A stretch of 64,000 bases of DNA from positions 744,001-808,000 of the forward strand of contig NZ_VIWP01000002.1 in the NCBI RefSeq assembly GCF_007829835.1, in the 5' to 3' direction. The notes beneath the pieces are model-generated. The model did not search any database and was not told the DNA's origin. It saw nothing but the letters and a program-made list of their open reading frames with translations. The stretch's first letter is position 1, and every line of letters begins with the position of its first letter. Positions 43,910-53,043 of this stretch are shown piece after piece. A program made the position numbers and the translations under genes. Origin of the DNA: Neorhizobium alkalisoli. Its GTDB lineage: Bacteria; Pseudomonadota; Alphaproteobacteria; Rhizobiales; Rhizobiaceae.

Positions 43910-45037
43910 CTAGCAGCACGCCAGCCGCTGGTAGCGCATTAAGATCGGCAGCAGACGCTCGCTAGAAACACGAAGAGAAGAAGTGCGGCTGACCGCTTCG
44001 CTTATATAGGAGACAAGAGCGGTTTGATCGAAGGGCACAAGTTGACCCGTAACCGGTGGCGGTGTGTCTTCCTCAAGAGCCTTCAGCCAAATTAAAAGCT
44101 GCTTGAGATTACCGAACTGGTCCTTCCTCACAAAATGGGCATTGAGTGAGGAAACGGCACCGCATTCGAAAATTGCACAAGGCTTTCGCAACATTTCAAA
44201 GTCGATAACCGCTGTTCCAACTGTTGCGATACCTGCTCGGCACCGTCCTATAAGTTCGGTTAGCGTAGATTGATCTCCCTGCCCACCGCCGACCAACGTA
44301 ACATTGGGGAAGTCCTTCGGCTCCGCCCTGATTGCATTGATCAGTTCAAGTAGAACAGGATTTGTGGGAGACCACTCGGCAGGATGAGGCTTCCAGATAA
44401 AGCGCGTACGCGGCAAGCTGCAAAACAACTGCCTTAGTATATGGCGAAACCGATAGCGATCCTCTTCACCATATATGTGCCAGTTGGTATTCGTTGCCAC
44501 AAGGATCGGCGCATGCGACTGCGGCTGCGCTAAATGTTCCCTCTTGTAACGCGGATAGCCTATGCCATTGACACCCGCCCAGGTAATCTGCTGATCCGCC
44601 AAGGTTGAGATGGGCATACTTATGCCGCTCGTGCCTGAATATCCCTGCTCTCGGCTGTCATCTGTAAAATTGATACCCCACTGGTAGAGGCCGTGCTGAA
44701 TGTCGAGTACCGTGACACCAATTTCACGCATCAAGGCAGTCAGCAGCAACAAATTGCCGTGCGCAACATGTGGCAGGCACCCGAATGTCAGAACGACATC
44801 CAATTGTGCAGCATTCAGGATGAAGAAAGAAATATCGGTAGTAAAGCGAGCTTCGAGACGATCAAATGCAGCTCGCGCTTTTCCATCTATGTTGGGCAGA
44901 TAGATCAGGAAATCGAACTCCTTTACCATCTCTACAGTCGCGGCGAATATTTCAACTGCGTTGGTACCTGGAAGCATCACGCCGATCATAGGGCGGCGCT
45001 GTTCGCGCGGTGCCGAAACGTTTAAATACCCCTTCAT
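43910..45037 (-). CDS. Putative GT-B glycosyl- or glycerophosphotransferase-like protein
   Basis: This 375-residue protein has features shared by capsule-synthesis GT-B proteins: an early GVMLPGTNAVEIF segment, VTVLDIQHGLYQW (about 108-120), TRFIWKPHPAEWSPTNP (about 208-224) and a late AGIATVGTAVIDFEMLRKPCAIFE. The KPHP motif and the HG motif are those of the capsule polysaccharide and CDP-glycerol glycerophosphotransferase families. No signal peptide is present. It is the last gene of a four-gene minus-strand unit (WcbI-like, ACP, GT, this gene), joined by a four-base overlap to the gene before it. Confidence 0.65.
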   Translation of the reverse strand: MKGYLNVSAPREQRRPMIGVMLPGTNAVEIFAATVEMVKEFDFLIYLPNIDGKARAAFDRLEARFTTDISFFILNAAQLDVVLTFGCLPHVAHGNLLLLTALMREIGVTVLDIQHGLYQWGINFTDDSREQGYSGTSGISMPISTLADQQITWAGVNGIGYPRYKREHLAQPQSHAPILVATNTNWHIYGEEDRYRFRHILRQLFCSLPRTRFIWKPHPAEWSPTNPVLLELINAIRAEPKDFPNVTLVGGGQGDQSTLTELIGRCRAGIATVGTAVIDFEMLRKPCAIFECGAVSSLNAHFVRKDQFGNLKQLLIWLKALEEDTPPPVTGQLVPFDQTALVSYISEAVSRTSSLRVSSERLLPILMRYQRLACC

Positions 45038-46251
45038 TTCGCGGCCGCCTCCATACCAACCGTCGTTCCTCGGTCTGACAGTCGCTCCCCAAGGATTCGG
45101 GTCGCTTGCTCAAGTGTTTGTTTTAGCTGCGATAGGTGCGAATCCAACCTGTAATCCGACGATATAAGCTCTCGCGACGCCGTCAAAAGACTATTGCGCA
45201 AGTCCCGATCGTCTATGATGGCCGTGAGACTCTCAAAGAATGTCTCCGAGCTTGCCATAGCGATCGCGCCACGGTCCGCCGCCCGCCCATAAACGGCTTG
45301 CGAATTTGCAATCGTTGGAATGTCAGCCAACGTGTATTCAACCCACTTTGTGCAAGCCTTCGTCCTGTTGAATGGTGTGTCCGCAAGGGGCGCCAACCCG
45401 ACCATCCAGCGAAGACGTTTAAGGCGCCGCATGAAATCTGCATATGAGTTGGCCTTGCCCCGCGTGACAACACGATTCCCAAACACACCCAGTGCCTCAG
45501 GCGGCCGGATCGTTCCAAAGAATTCCATCCGCAGCTCAGGGCGCGTGGCGAGGAGTTTCACAAGGGCGGGAACATAACTCTCAAGGTCCGCGGCATGGCT
45601 TTCCGACGCCATGTAGCCGATTACCGGCCGCGGCTCGGGAAGATCCCCCTGCCGAAATTCGGCTGGATCAGCACTTCTGTAGATGCCCCAATCAGCAACC
45701 TCTCCAGTACGGTAGACAGAAAGATCTTCGGAAAGAGCAGGCGTCGATGGCACGAAAAGGTCCACGTCCCTAATTGTCTGCTCCAAGACCTGCCGTCGCC
45801 GCTTATCTTGGAAAAAAGCGTAAACATTTGTGCCCGTTTCCGGTGGAACAGAAAGCAAATTGTCGTCGAGGAATGTCAGTGTCGCTGCGCTGACACTTTT
45901 CGCCAAATCAACGATAGCGGAAAAATTTCCTCCCCAGTAACGACAGAATACAACATGGGTCGGTGCCATTGCACCGAATAATGCCTCAAGCCCCCTCGAC
46001 CCTAGAGAGCGCATACGCGCATCATCTATCACTGCGAGACAAATACCTTCGGGAGCCGATCTGGCGGGAGCCAGAAAACTGATTTCCACCGTTGCATCAA
46101 CGTTGCTGCTAAATACCAGTACCCGCGTTTCAGCAGCGGTCCGGCCAGAAAGCTCGGGCACCATTGCTCTTAGCAGTATATCGTTCAGTTCGCCGGAACT
46201 GTTTGTCCGGATGGGATTTCCTCCAACAAAATCCGGCTTCCATGTATTCAA
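45034..46251 (-). CDS. Putative GT4-like glycosyltransferase
   Basis: This 405-residue protein looks like a divergent GT-B glycosyltransferase. The N-terminal half contains AVIDDARMRSLGSRGLEALF and FLDDNLLSVPP. The C-terminal half has PVIGYMASESHAADLESYVPALVKLLATRPELRMEFFG and VGLAPLADTPFNRTKACTKWVEYTLADIPTIAN, the usual place of the donor site, with Lys and Glu in KWVEY. No EX7E in standard form is present. The layout resembles the C-terminal domain of the large enzyme at 48010. It overlaps both the ACP gene and the following gene by four bases. Confidence 0.65.
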   Translation of the reverse strand: MNTWKPDFVGGNPIRTNSSGELNDILLRAMVPELSGRTAAETRVLVFSSNVDATVEISFLAPARSAPEGICLAVIDDARMRSLGSRGLEALFGAMAPTHVVFCRYWGGNFSAIVDLAKSVSAATLTFLDDNLLSVPPETGTNVYAFFQDKRRRQVLEQTIRDVDLFVPSTPALSEDLSVYRTGEVADWGIYRSADPAEFRQGDLPEPRPVIGYMASESHAADLESYVPALVKLLATRPELRMEFFGTIRPPEALGVFGNRVVTRGKANSYADFMRRLKRLRWMVGLAPLADTPFNRTKACTKWVEYTLADIPTIANSQAVYGRAADRGAIAMASSETFFESLTAIIDDRDLRNSLLTASRELISSDYRLDSHLSQLKQTLEQATRILGERLSDRGTTVGMEAAAK

Positions 46252-46505
46252 GACCGTGCTACTCCGCCACTCGTAGCCTTCTGTTGCAAGATCAGCGCCA
46301 ACAGCCCACCTACATTGTCAAGCGCCTGGGTATCATGCCCTTCCAAGCTAACGCCGAAAGTCCGCTCGATCTCGATGATTAACATAGTGTGGCCGATCGA
46401 ATCCCACCCATCAATATCGTTCGCTGTGCTTTCAGCCGTGATATCTTCAGCTTCCACGCCAAAAAAATCTGCGATAAGCCGGCGTAAATCATTAAATACT
46501 ACCAT
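46248..46505 (-). CDS. Acyl carrier protein
   Basis: This 85-residue four-helix carrier has the phosphopantetheine attachment site DGWDSIGHTMLI, with Ser36 as the modified residue. The acidic helix after it (EIERTFGVSLEG) is typical for partner recognition. Length and charge match stand-alone ACPs of secondary or cell-surface pathways rather than fatty-acid AcpP, whose site is DSLD. The ATG at 46505 is preceded by AAGGGG; a GTG at 46526 is less likely. It overlaps the downstream glycosyltransferase gene. Together with the fatty-acyl-AMP ligase at 51179 and the WcbI-like gene beside it, it should carry an acyl group destined for the polysaccharide. Confidence 0.88.
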   Translation of the reverse strand: MVVFNDLRRLIADFFGVEAEDITAESTANDIDGWDSIGHTMLIIEIERTFGVSLEGHDTQALDNVGGLLALILQQKATSGGVARS

Positions 46506-46551
46506 ATCCACACACCCCTTCGCCACGGTCGCTCAACGGCGCCACTGCGGA

Positions 46552-47646
46552 TCAAATCTTCCCTGCAATATACAAGGGCACAAACTGCTCAAAAGTGAGA
46601 GGCACCGAGCGCGACATACGGAATGTATCGAACGCCCCTCTATATCCTAGCCTTAAATAATCAACCAGACGCGGATGGATCGGATGTTCGGTGGAGCTCG
46701 TTTCCGGATACTCCTCAGAAGAAAGCTGATCCAAGGCAATAGGCACCTGAAGTCGCTCAGCGACCTGAACCGCCTGAACGTTCATCACCCTCCTACTTGG
46801 ATGGTTGGGAGTGTGAAACATGGGAAATCGTCGAAAATTCTCCTCAATATAACCCCTAATTTTTATATCGGAATTCGCTTCTTTGGCGAACTCCTTGCGG
46901 CTTTCCGCCTCGATTACGCGCTCAAGCTGCACTTCGCTCGGCAAATCGAGATCCTGATAAGCTTCAAGAATTGCCTCCGGCTTCCAACCGTCTCGAACTC
47001 GCGAGTCGATGAACCGATCCCCATAAGCGTATCGGTATATGGCTCGCCCACTTTCGTCTCGTTTTGACGGCGCCTGAACGTAATAAGGCCAGAGGCTAAG
47101 CATCGTTGCCGCCGGAAAGCGAATGACCTCTACGCCAGGCCGTAAGCTTTCCTCAAACTGCTTGCGCGTCGCATCATTCCATGATGTCTGCTGCAGTATC
47201 ATTACGTCGGCGAGAGCAAGGATTTCCTTTGGAATAGCATTTATAGCGACGTTATAGTAGCCGATAAACAGGAAGCGCTCAGCGAATTGTGCCATGGGAT
47301 GGAAGCTGGCATACAGCACCTTACCGTGACAATTGGACACGATCAGCACAACTTTACGGTCTATAGCCTTCTTAAACGCTTCAGGGCCTCCGGCGGCCGA
47401 TACAGCACGCTGCATGGCCGCAGCCGATTGGTCGTGCTGGTATGCCCGAGTCAGAAGCTGCGAATACGCTAGGTATCCGTTCACATCGTTCGGCATCGCT
47501 GCGACATACGTCTTTACCGCGGCGATAGCCGCGCCCAATTCGCCCCGCTGCGCACTGTCGAGAATTGCCCTGATATCTGAGTCGGGCTCACCGGCGAAAA
47601 CCGCGCTCACGCCCAAGAAACCGCAAAATTGCGTGTCGCAGGACAA
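46552..47646 (-). CDS. WcbI-like polysaccharide biosynthesis protein (putative acyl/acetyltransferase)
   Basis: This protein of about 364 residues has a short helical-repeat N-terminal part (RAILDSAQRGELGAAIAAVKTY, then LTRAYQHDQSAAAMQRAV). A domain of the WcbI type begins at about residue 98 with VVLIVSNCHGKVLYASF, corresponding to the Asn-Cys motif of that family. ADVMILQQTSWND, MLSLWPYYVQAP and MFHTPNHPSRRVMN complete it; the late His-containing motif is also family-like. WcbI is required for capsule production in Burkholderia and was proposed to acetylate the polymer. The start codon is unclear: a TTG at 47646 is used, and a GTG at 47610 is possible. It is first in the unit with the ACP gene, 46 bases apart. 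Confidence 0.68.
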   Translation of the reverse strand: MSCDTQFCGFLGVSAVFAGEPDSDIRAILDSAQRGELGAAIAAVKTYVAAMPNDVNGYLAYSQLLTRAYQHDQSAAAMQRAVSAAGGPEAFKKAIDRKVVLIVSNCHGKVLYASFHPMAQFAERFLFIGYYNVAINAIPKEILALADVMILQQTSWNDATRKQFEESLRPGVEVIRFPAATMLSLWPYYVQAPSKRDESGRAIYRYAYGDRFIDSRVRDGWKPEAILEAYQDLDLPSEVQLERVIEAESRKEFAKEANSDIKIRGYIEENFRRFPMFHTPNHPSRRVMNVQAVQVAERLQVPIALDQLSSEEYPETSSTEHPIHPRLVDYLRLGYRGAFDTFRMSRSVPLTFEQFVPLYIAGKI

Positions 47647-48009
47647 GCCACAAGTAACACCGGAAGATCTAAGAAGCAGGAATTTTCGTTCCGTTTCATA
47701 TGCTTTCCTATCATCTTTGGGTGCACAGTCGCCCTTTGGGGGCCCGGCAATCCGTGATCTTCGCCAGTAGAGCCCTTACTTAATCGTGCTCATCGCTGTT
47801 TTCGTCGGACTATACGAAGGCCTTGGCCAATTCAATAGGCGCCTACCTCACGATACCGGGAAAACATACCATTCAGGTATCCGCAGGACTGGCACCATCG
47901 GCGGGAAATTGATATACGCCGCGACATCGTCGATATTTCTGACTTGCCCTTCGCGCTTGCTCCGGCAAACGGCACACATTTACCGATAATACTTAAGAGA
48001 GCTTTTGTT
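47647..48009. promoter_or_regulatory. Divergent intergenic region
   Basis: 363 bases between the WcbI-ACP unit (minus) and the large glycosyltransferase unit (plus). No credible gene, repeat or terminator was seen. Promoters of both units should lie here; the region is visibly AT-richer than the left half of the window. Confidence 0.4.
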
Positions 48010-50103
48010 GTGGAATCACCAGACAAAAACAAAGAAGATGAAATTGCATTTCTGAAAGCTCAAGTTACGAACTTTGGGTCGCAAGGGTTGGAACTGTTCG
48101 ACGAAGAATACTACCTGGACGCGAATCCCGATGTTAAAGCTGCCGGGCTCGATGCTTTTTCACATTTCGTGGAAATCGGATGGCGAGAAGGCCGCGCTCC
48201 ATCCAAGCATTTCGATGTTGCTTTCTATCTCAGTGAATACCCGGATGTGCTTGAAGCCAACATCAACCCGCTGTTTCACTACGCTGAATACGGAATAAAT
48301 GAGGGGCGCAAACCCCTACCACGAACTGACCGGGCGGGGGCGCGTGATGCATACGAGGACAGCGCTTCACTGACCGAGCGTCAACTTTTCGACAGCACTT
48401 ACTATCTCTTGAAAAATCCCGACGTGAAGGCATCGAACATGGATCCGTTCGAGCACTTCATGCAATTCGGATGGCGCGAGGGACGATCCCCGTCAGAGCA
48501 ATTCAGTCTTGCGTTTTATCTGAACCAGTATCCGGATATTCGTGCCGCCGGCATCAACCCTCTGACGCATTATGTAGAATACGGCCATGCCGAAGGCAGA
48601 TTACCGCTGCCCGAAAAAGATGCGCCGATTAGCGCAGTCCATTTCGACTTCCCGATCGCTGGCGCAGGCATGGCGCTGTCGCTGGTTCGGAACGGTTTCG
48701 TGACAGGCGCTGCCCTTGATCCATCTGCAAAAGTCACTGAAGTAGAAATCCTTGTCGGAAAAAAGCCAGTAGTTTCTGGCTTATGCGTCAAGCAGAAACC
48801 TGATCGTGAAAACAGTGATCGACTGCCAAGTGGAAGCGGTTTCGCTCTAAGCATCCCGCTATCGGTCCGGTATGACAGCATTAATGATTTCGCCATTCGA
48901 TTCCGCGGCAAGCCTTCAACGCGCCGGCCACTCCACTGGACAGGAACGGCTCATCCCCGGGCGCTTTTCATCCCCAATGCAAGGTTGGCATCAGACGGAT
49001 CTCGCATCTACCGCGCGGAACTGCCCGCTCAGCAGCTAAGAGCGAGCGGCGTCGAAGTGACTATCATGGAGGAGGAAGATGCCATCAGCCAAGTTGCAGA
49101 AAACAGCTTGGATCTAGGGCAGTATGATCTCATCCTCCTTCAGCGTGTCCCGTACAGTGATGCGATGGTCAATCTTGTCAAGCAGGCGCGTCGATACAAC
49201 CGGCTGGTGTTGTACGACGTCGATGACTTGATGTTCAAGCCGTGGCTGCGAGCTGAAATGGGGGTAATTCGCTCAGGGACTTACAGCTTCAATGATGAAA
49301 ACTATCGTGACAGCCTCCAACGCCGACTGGATATGCTGCTGCTCTGCCAGGGCGTGATCTGTTCGACACCATTCCTCCAGCGGGAGCTCGCCTCCCTGGG
49401 CATGCCCGCTATCCTTTCACGGAACGCCCTTGACGATCGATCGTTTATCGACGGCGCTCTGCGGCTCGCTCAGGATGGAGTGCAGGAAGGCTTCAAGATG
49501 CTTTTCATGTCGGGCACTCCGACACATGAGATGGATTTCAGGTTGATCAAAGATGTGGTGGCTGAGACCTTGCTCAGCAACCCCAATATCACCTTAACGA
49601 TCCTCGGCGAGCTCCGGGACACCGGTCTTGACCATCTGCCCAACGTCAACAGATTGCCAGCTGTGACACGGGAGGAAATGTTAAAGATCGTGGCACAGCA
49701 CGATGTCCTGCTCGTGCCATTGGAGCGCACTCGTTTCAACCTTGCAAAGTCGTCGCTTAAGTTTATGGAGGCTGGTGCAGCTGGCGTACCGGTCATTGCA
49801 TCGAATCTTTTCGAGTTCGAGCGCGACATCCGAAAATCGGGTGCGGGCGTCATCGCCCGGACCGCGGCAGACTGGCGGCAAGCTATCCAGTTCTATATTG
49901 ACCACCGGGGGCTTGCTCGCGAGCATGGAGCGAAAGCCTTCCGTTATTGCCTCGACAACCACAGCAATCAGTCTCGAAATGGCTATCTCTGGCGCGAAAT
50001 CTGCCGATTTGACGAGCATCTTACCGCCGAAAGAGAGTTCGTCGATGGCGTGGATAACCGGCTATACGAGCGGATGATCACCGCCATTAGAGGGAGTGTT
50101 TAA
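48010..50103 (+). CDS. Large glycosyltransferase with N-terminal tandem repeats
   Basis: This protein of about 697 residues has three parts. Residues 29-105 and 126-201 are two copies of a 75-residue unit, each built from two half-repeats with the pattern F-D-x-x-Y-Y-L...NPDV...HF/HY...G...EGR.P. A beta-rich linker follows (about 215-330). Residues 335-690 form a GT4-like domain with LFIPNARLASDGSRIYRAELP, YDVDDLMFKPW, KMLFMSGTPTHEMDFRLIKD and SSLKFMEAGAAGVPVIASN. The repeat type is common next to polysaccharide enzymes and in secreted proteins of alphaproteobacteria; its function is unknown. The GTG at 48010 has AAGAGAG before it; a TTG at 47944 is the alternative. The epimerase gene follows 2 bases later. 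Confidence 0.78.
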   Translation: MESPDKNKEDEIAFLKAQVTNFGSQGLELFDEEYYLDANPDVKAAGLDAFSHFVEIGWREGRAPSKHFDVAFYLSEYPDVLEANINPLFHYAEYGINEGRKPLPRTDRAGARDAYEDSASLTERQLFDSTYYLLKNPDVKASNMDPFEHFMQFGWREGRSPSEQFSLAFYLNQYPDIRAAGINPLTHYVEYGHAEGRLPLPEKDAPISAVHFDFPIAGAGMALSLVRNGFVTGAALDPSAKVTEVEILVGKKPVVSGLCVKQKPDRENSDRLPSGSGFALSIPLSVRYDSINDFAIRFRGKPSTRRPLHWTGTAHPRALFIPNARLASDGSRIYRAELPAQQLRASGVEVTIMEEEDAISQVAENSLDLGQYDLILLQRVPYSDAMVNLVKQARRYNRLVLYDVDDLMFKPWLRAEMGVIRSGTYSFNDENYRDSLQRRLDMLLLCQGVICSTPFLQRELASLGMPAILSRNALDDRSFIDGALRLAQDGVQEGFKMLFMSGTPTHEMDFRLIKDVVAETLLSNPNITLTILGELRDTGLDHLPNVNRLPAVTREEMLKIVAQHDVLLVPLERTRFNLAKSSLKFMEAGAAGVPVIASNLFEFERDIRKSGAGVIARTAADWRQAIQFYIDHRGLAREHGAKAFRYCLDNHSNQSRNGYLWREICRFDEHLTAEREFVDGVDNRLYERMITAIRGSV
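48094..48612 (+). repeat. Coding tandem repeat, two units of about 75 codons
   Basis: The unit at about 48094-48320 is repeated at about 48384-48612 inside the glycosyltransferase gene. The protein copies share GWREGR(A/S)PS, NPDVKA, FYL..YPD, NPL.HY.EYG and EGR.PLP. The DNA copies have diverged at many positions, so the duplication is old. Confidence 0.75.
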
Positions 50104-50105
50104 AT

Positions 50106-51182
50106 ATGCGTGTTCTCGTTACCGGAGGCGCTGGCTTCATCGGCTCGCGCTTTGTGCGCCAACTTGAAGCACGTGGTGCAGATAAGATCCTCATATACGA
50201 CAACTTGCACCCGCAAGTTCACGGGAAAGATGCGATTCCCCCGACGTTCGGCCCAAAAGTCGAGTTCGTGAATGCCGATATCCGTGACGCCACGCAATTA
50301 AAGGCGATAGTTGCCAATTTCGCGCCGACGGCTGTGGCCCATCTGGTTTCGGAAACCGGAACTGGCCAGTCTTATGATGAAATCTCGCGTTATGTAGAGG
50401 TCAATGTTTCGGGAACGGCATATTTGCTCGAGGCGATCCGGGCATTGCCGAGACAACTCGACTGGTTCTTGCTCACTTCGTCTCGGGCAGTTTATGGCGA
50501 AGGGGCATATGTCGACTCGACTGGGCAGCACGTTTCTCAAGCAAGGCGGTTCGGGACAGACATGTCAGCCGGGCGCTTCCAGGTTTATGGTCGAGACGGA
50601 AGCGCATTGACCGAAGTACCGTCGGCATCGGTCACCACTCAACCGGACCCTCTGTCGATTTATGCCAGTACCAAGCTGATGCAGGAGAATCTGGTTGATA
50701 ATGCACTGTCGTTAACCTCAACGCGGTTGCTTGTTTATCGCTTCCAGAATGTCTATGGCGCCGGCCAATCGCTGATCAACCCCTATACAGGCGTGTTATC
50801 GATCTTCATTGCGCGACTATTAAATGGCTTGCCTATCGCGATTTTCGAAGACGGAGAAATCTCGCGTGACTTCGTCTATGTCGATGATGTGGTTGAGGCG
50901 ATGATGCTCGGTGCAATGTCGGCGGTCGTGCCGAGGCGTCCGATGGATGTCGGTGCGGCAGTATCCACCAGGATTTACGATGCAGCAGTGACGCTTGCGA
51001 AATTGGCCGGAAAGCATGACTTTGCGCCGAGCATATCCGGAGAGTTCCGCCCTGGCGATATACGCCACGCGATGGCAGACATCAGCTACACACATTCGCT
51101 TCTGGACTGGTCACCCAAGATCTCCTTCGAAGAAGGCGCACGGCGACTGTTCACTTGGGCTGCAGAGAGCATAAAGAAATGA
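50106..51182 (+). CDS. NAD-dependent nucleotide-sugar epimerase/dehydratase
   Basis: This 358-residue extended short-chain dehydrogenase has the Rossmann motif TGGAGFIG (residues 6-13), the catalytic Ser in LLTSSRAVYGEG (about 120), and the YxxxK pair in SIYASTKLMQE (about 185). Further marks are RFQNVYGAGQS and ISRDFVYVDDVVEAM. It is most like UDP-glucose/dTDP-rhamnose 4-epimerases; which sugar it acts on is not decidable here. It is coupled to the acyl-AMP ligase by ATGA overlap and follows the large glycosyltransferase by 2 bases. Confidence 0.88.
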   Translation: MRVLVTGGAGFIGSRFVRQLEARGADKILIYDNLHPQVHGKDAIPPTFGPKVEFVNADIRDATQLKAIVANFAPTAVAHLVSETGTGQSYDEISRYVEVNVSGTAYLLEAIRALPRQLDWFLLTSSRAVYGEGAYVDSTGQHVSQARRFGTDMSAGRFQVYGRDGSALTEVPSASVTTQPDPLSIYASTKLMQENLVDNALSLTSTRLLVYRFQNVYGAGQSLINPYTGVLSIFIARLLNGLPIAIFEDGEISRDFVYVDDVVEAMMLGAMSAVVPRRPMDVGAAVSTRIYDAAVTLAKLAGKHDFAPSISGEFRPGDIRHAMADISYTHSLLDWSPKISFEEGARRLFTWAAESIKK

Positions 51183-52855
51183 ACTGCGAACGCATTCTGA
51201 GCGCGCTCGATACGCATGCGAGAGATCGAAGCAACGAACCGTTCCTGACACTGATCAAGGGTGAAAGTCGTGTAGATTACAGCTTCTCAGACTTTCGCGT
51301 TCAATCGCTCCGGTTTGCCAATTCCTATCACAAAGCGGGCATCAGGCCGGGCCGAGTGGTATTCATAGTCTTGCGGCACTGCGCAGAACTTTACTTCTCG
51401 TTCGTTGGTGCAATGTATCACGGTGCGATCCCATCCTTCTTGCCCTTCCCTACGCCAAAGCAGGACGCGGATCTCTACTGGGCGGCGCATGAAGAGCTAT
51501 TCAAGCTCGTCCAACCCGACGCGATCATTACCTATTCGGAAAACATCGGCGCGATACGTGCGGCGTGCGGCGATCTCAATGTCAGTATCATAGACATAGC
51601 GGATCTCGATATATCAACGGCGGCTGAACCGTCTGGCCGTGAAGGTTATGACGATATTGCCTTCCTCCAGCATAGCTCCGGCACGACCGGGCTTAAAAAA
51701 GGGGTGATGCTAAGCTATGGCAAGATTGCCACCCAGATCCAAAGCTACTCGGCAGCCATAGGATTGGGACCACGAGACACGATCGTCAGTTGGCTGCCGC
51801 TCTATCACGACATGGGGCTAATCGCCTGCATGATAACTCCGATAACCGTTGGTGCACGTCTCGTGTCGATAGATGCATTCGAATGGGTCTCGCGGCCTGC
51901 AAGTCTTCTTGAGGCGATAGAGACATACGGCGGCAACTTCACCTGGATGCCGAACTTTGCCTTTAACCTCATTGCCCAGACTTGGCGGCCCAAGAACGAA
52001 AAGCTTCCCGATTTATCCTCGTTGAAAGGCCTCATCAGCTGCTCCGAGCCGTGCAAAGCCGAAACCTTCGAACGCTTTTACTCTACTTTCGCGAACTGCG
52101 GCCTTCGGAATGAGGCGCTCAGGACATGTTATGCCATGGCCGAGACGGTGTTCGCGGTGACCCAGTCCTCGACGGAAACGACTCCGCGGATTCTGCATAT
52201 CGACCGGCACTTGCTGGAGACGGAGGAGAAAATTGCGCTCCTAGACTCCAACTCGGAGCATGCCGCAACCTTCCTATCCAATGGTCCAGCCATAAACGGA
52301 TTGAAGCTGCGGCTGAAAACGCAGGCAGGATACGAGTACGATCAGGCTAACTCCCATAGAAGCGGCGAGATTCAAATCGCCGGAACCTTTTTGTTCGACG
52401 GCTACTATCTGAATGCAGCGGCGACAGACTCGGCCATGGACGGAGAGTTTTACAGTACCGGTGATATTGGCTTCTTCCATGAGGGCGAACTCTATATCTG
52501 CGGCCGTGCCAAGGAAATGCTGATCGTCAACGGCAGGAACTACTATGCGAATGACATCGAGGAAGCCGTCAACAGCGTAGAAAACCTAAAACGCGGCCGC
52601 AACGTCGCCTTTGCCGTATTCGAGCCCCGCACCCAAAGCGAAGTTGCGATCGTCGTCGCCGAAACAGAGATCACCGACAAACAGGCGCGCCTGAACTTGC
52701 AGTCTTCAATCAAGAGCACGGTGTTCAGCCGCCTCGAACTGACATTGCAAAAGGTTGTTCTTGTTGAACCGGGTTGGCTGGTGAAAACCACGAGTGGTAA
52801 GATCAGTCGTAAGGAAAATCTCAATCGATATCTGGCCACTCAGAACATCGCTTGA
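51179..52855 (+). CDS. Fatty-acyl-AMP ligase (FAAL-type adenylate-forming enzyme)
   Basis: This 558-residue enzyme activates a fatty acid as acyl-AMP for loading onto an acyl carrier protein. It has the AMP-binding P-loop-like motif LQHSSGTTGLKKGVML (about 162-177), WLPLYHDMGLI (about 200-210, the FAAL-specific form), CYAMAETVFAVT, STGDIGFFHEGELYICGR and the C-terminal catalytic Lys in TTSGKISRKEN. The short C-terminal domain and the LYHDMGL block point to FAAL rather than acyl-CoA synthetase. The only carrier protein in view is encoded at 46248-46505. The gene overlaps the epimerase stop codon and is the last of its three-gene unit. The acyl chain is unknown. Confidence 0.87.
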   Translation: MNCERILSALDTHARDRSNEPFLTLIKGESRVDYSFSDFRVQSLRFANSYHKAGIRPGRVVFIVLRHCAELYFSFVGAMYHGAIPSFLPFPTPKQDADLYWAAHEELFKLVQPDAIITYSENIGAIRAACGDLNVSIIDIADLDISTAAEPSGREGYDDIAFLQHSSGTTGLKKGVMLSYGKIATQIQSYSAAIGLGPRDTIVSWLPLYHDMGLIACMITPITVGARLVSIDAFEWVSRPASLLEAIETYGGNFTWMPNFAFNLIAQTWRPKNEKLPDLSSLKGLISCSEPCKAETFERFYSTFANCGLRNEALRTCYAMAETVFAVTQSSTETTPRILHIDRHLLETEEKIALLDSNSEHAATFLSNGPAINGLKLRLKTQAGYEYDQANSHRSGEIQIAGTFLFDGYYLNAAATDSAMDGEFYSTGDIGFFHEGELYICGRAKEMLIVNGRNYYANDIEEAVNSVENLKRGRNVAFAVFEPRTQSEVAIVVAETEITDKQARLNLQSSIKSTVFSRLELTLQKVVLVEPGWLVKTTSGKISRKENLNRYLATQNIA

Positions 52856-53043
52856 TCCCGCGCAAGCCGGTTCACGAGGAACCGACATTGAGCCTTTCAT
52901 GGTGTTTCAGCGCAATGCAAGGCGACTTCGCTCTCACTCATCCATTCTAGGCAGTTCCGGGCGCGGAACTGCCATGCATTTTTGCTTGAATTGCTTTGCT
53001 TCATCAGGATCGCATGCCGACCATCGGCTCGACCGCGGTCAGT

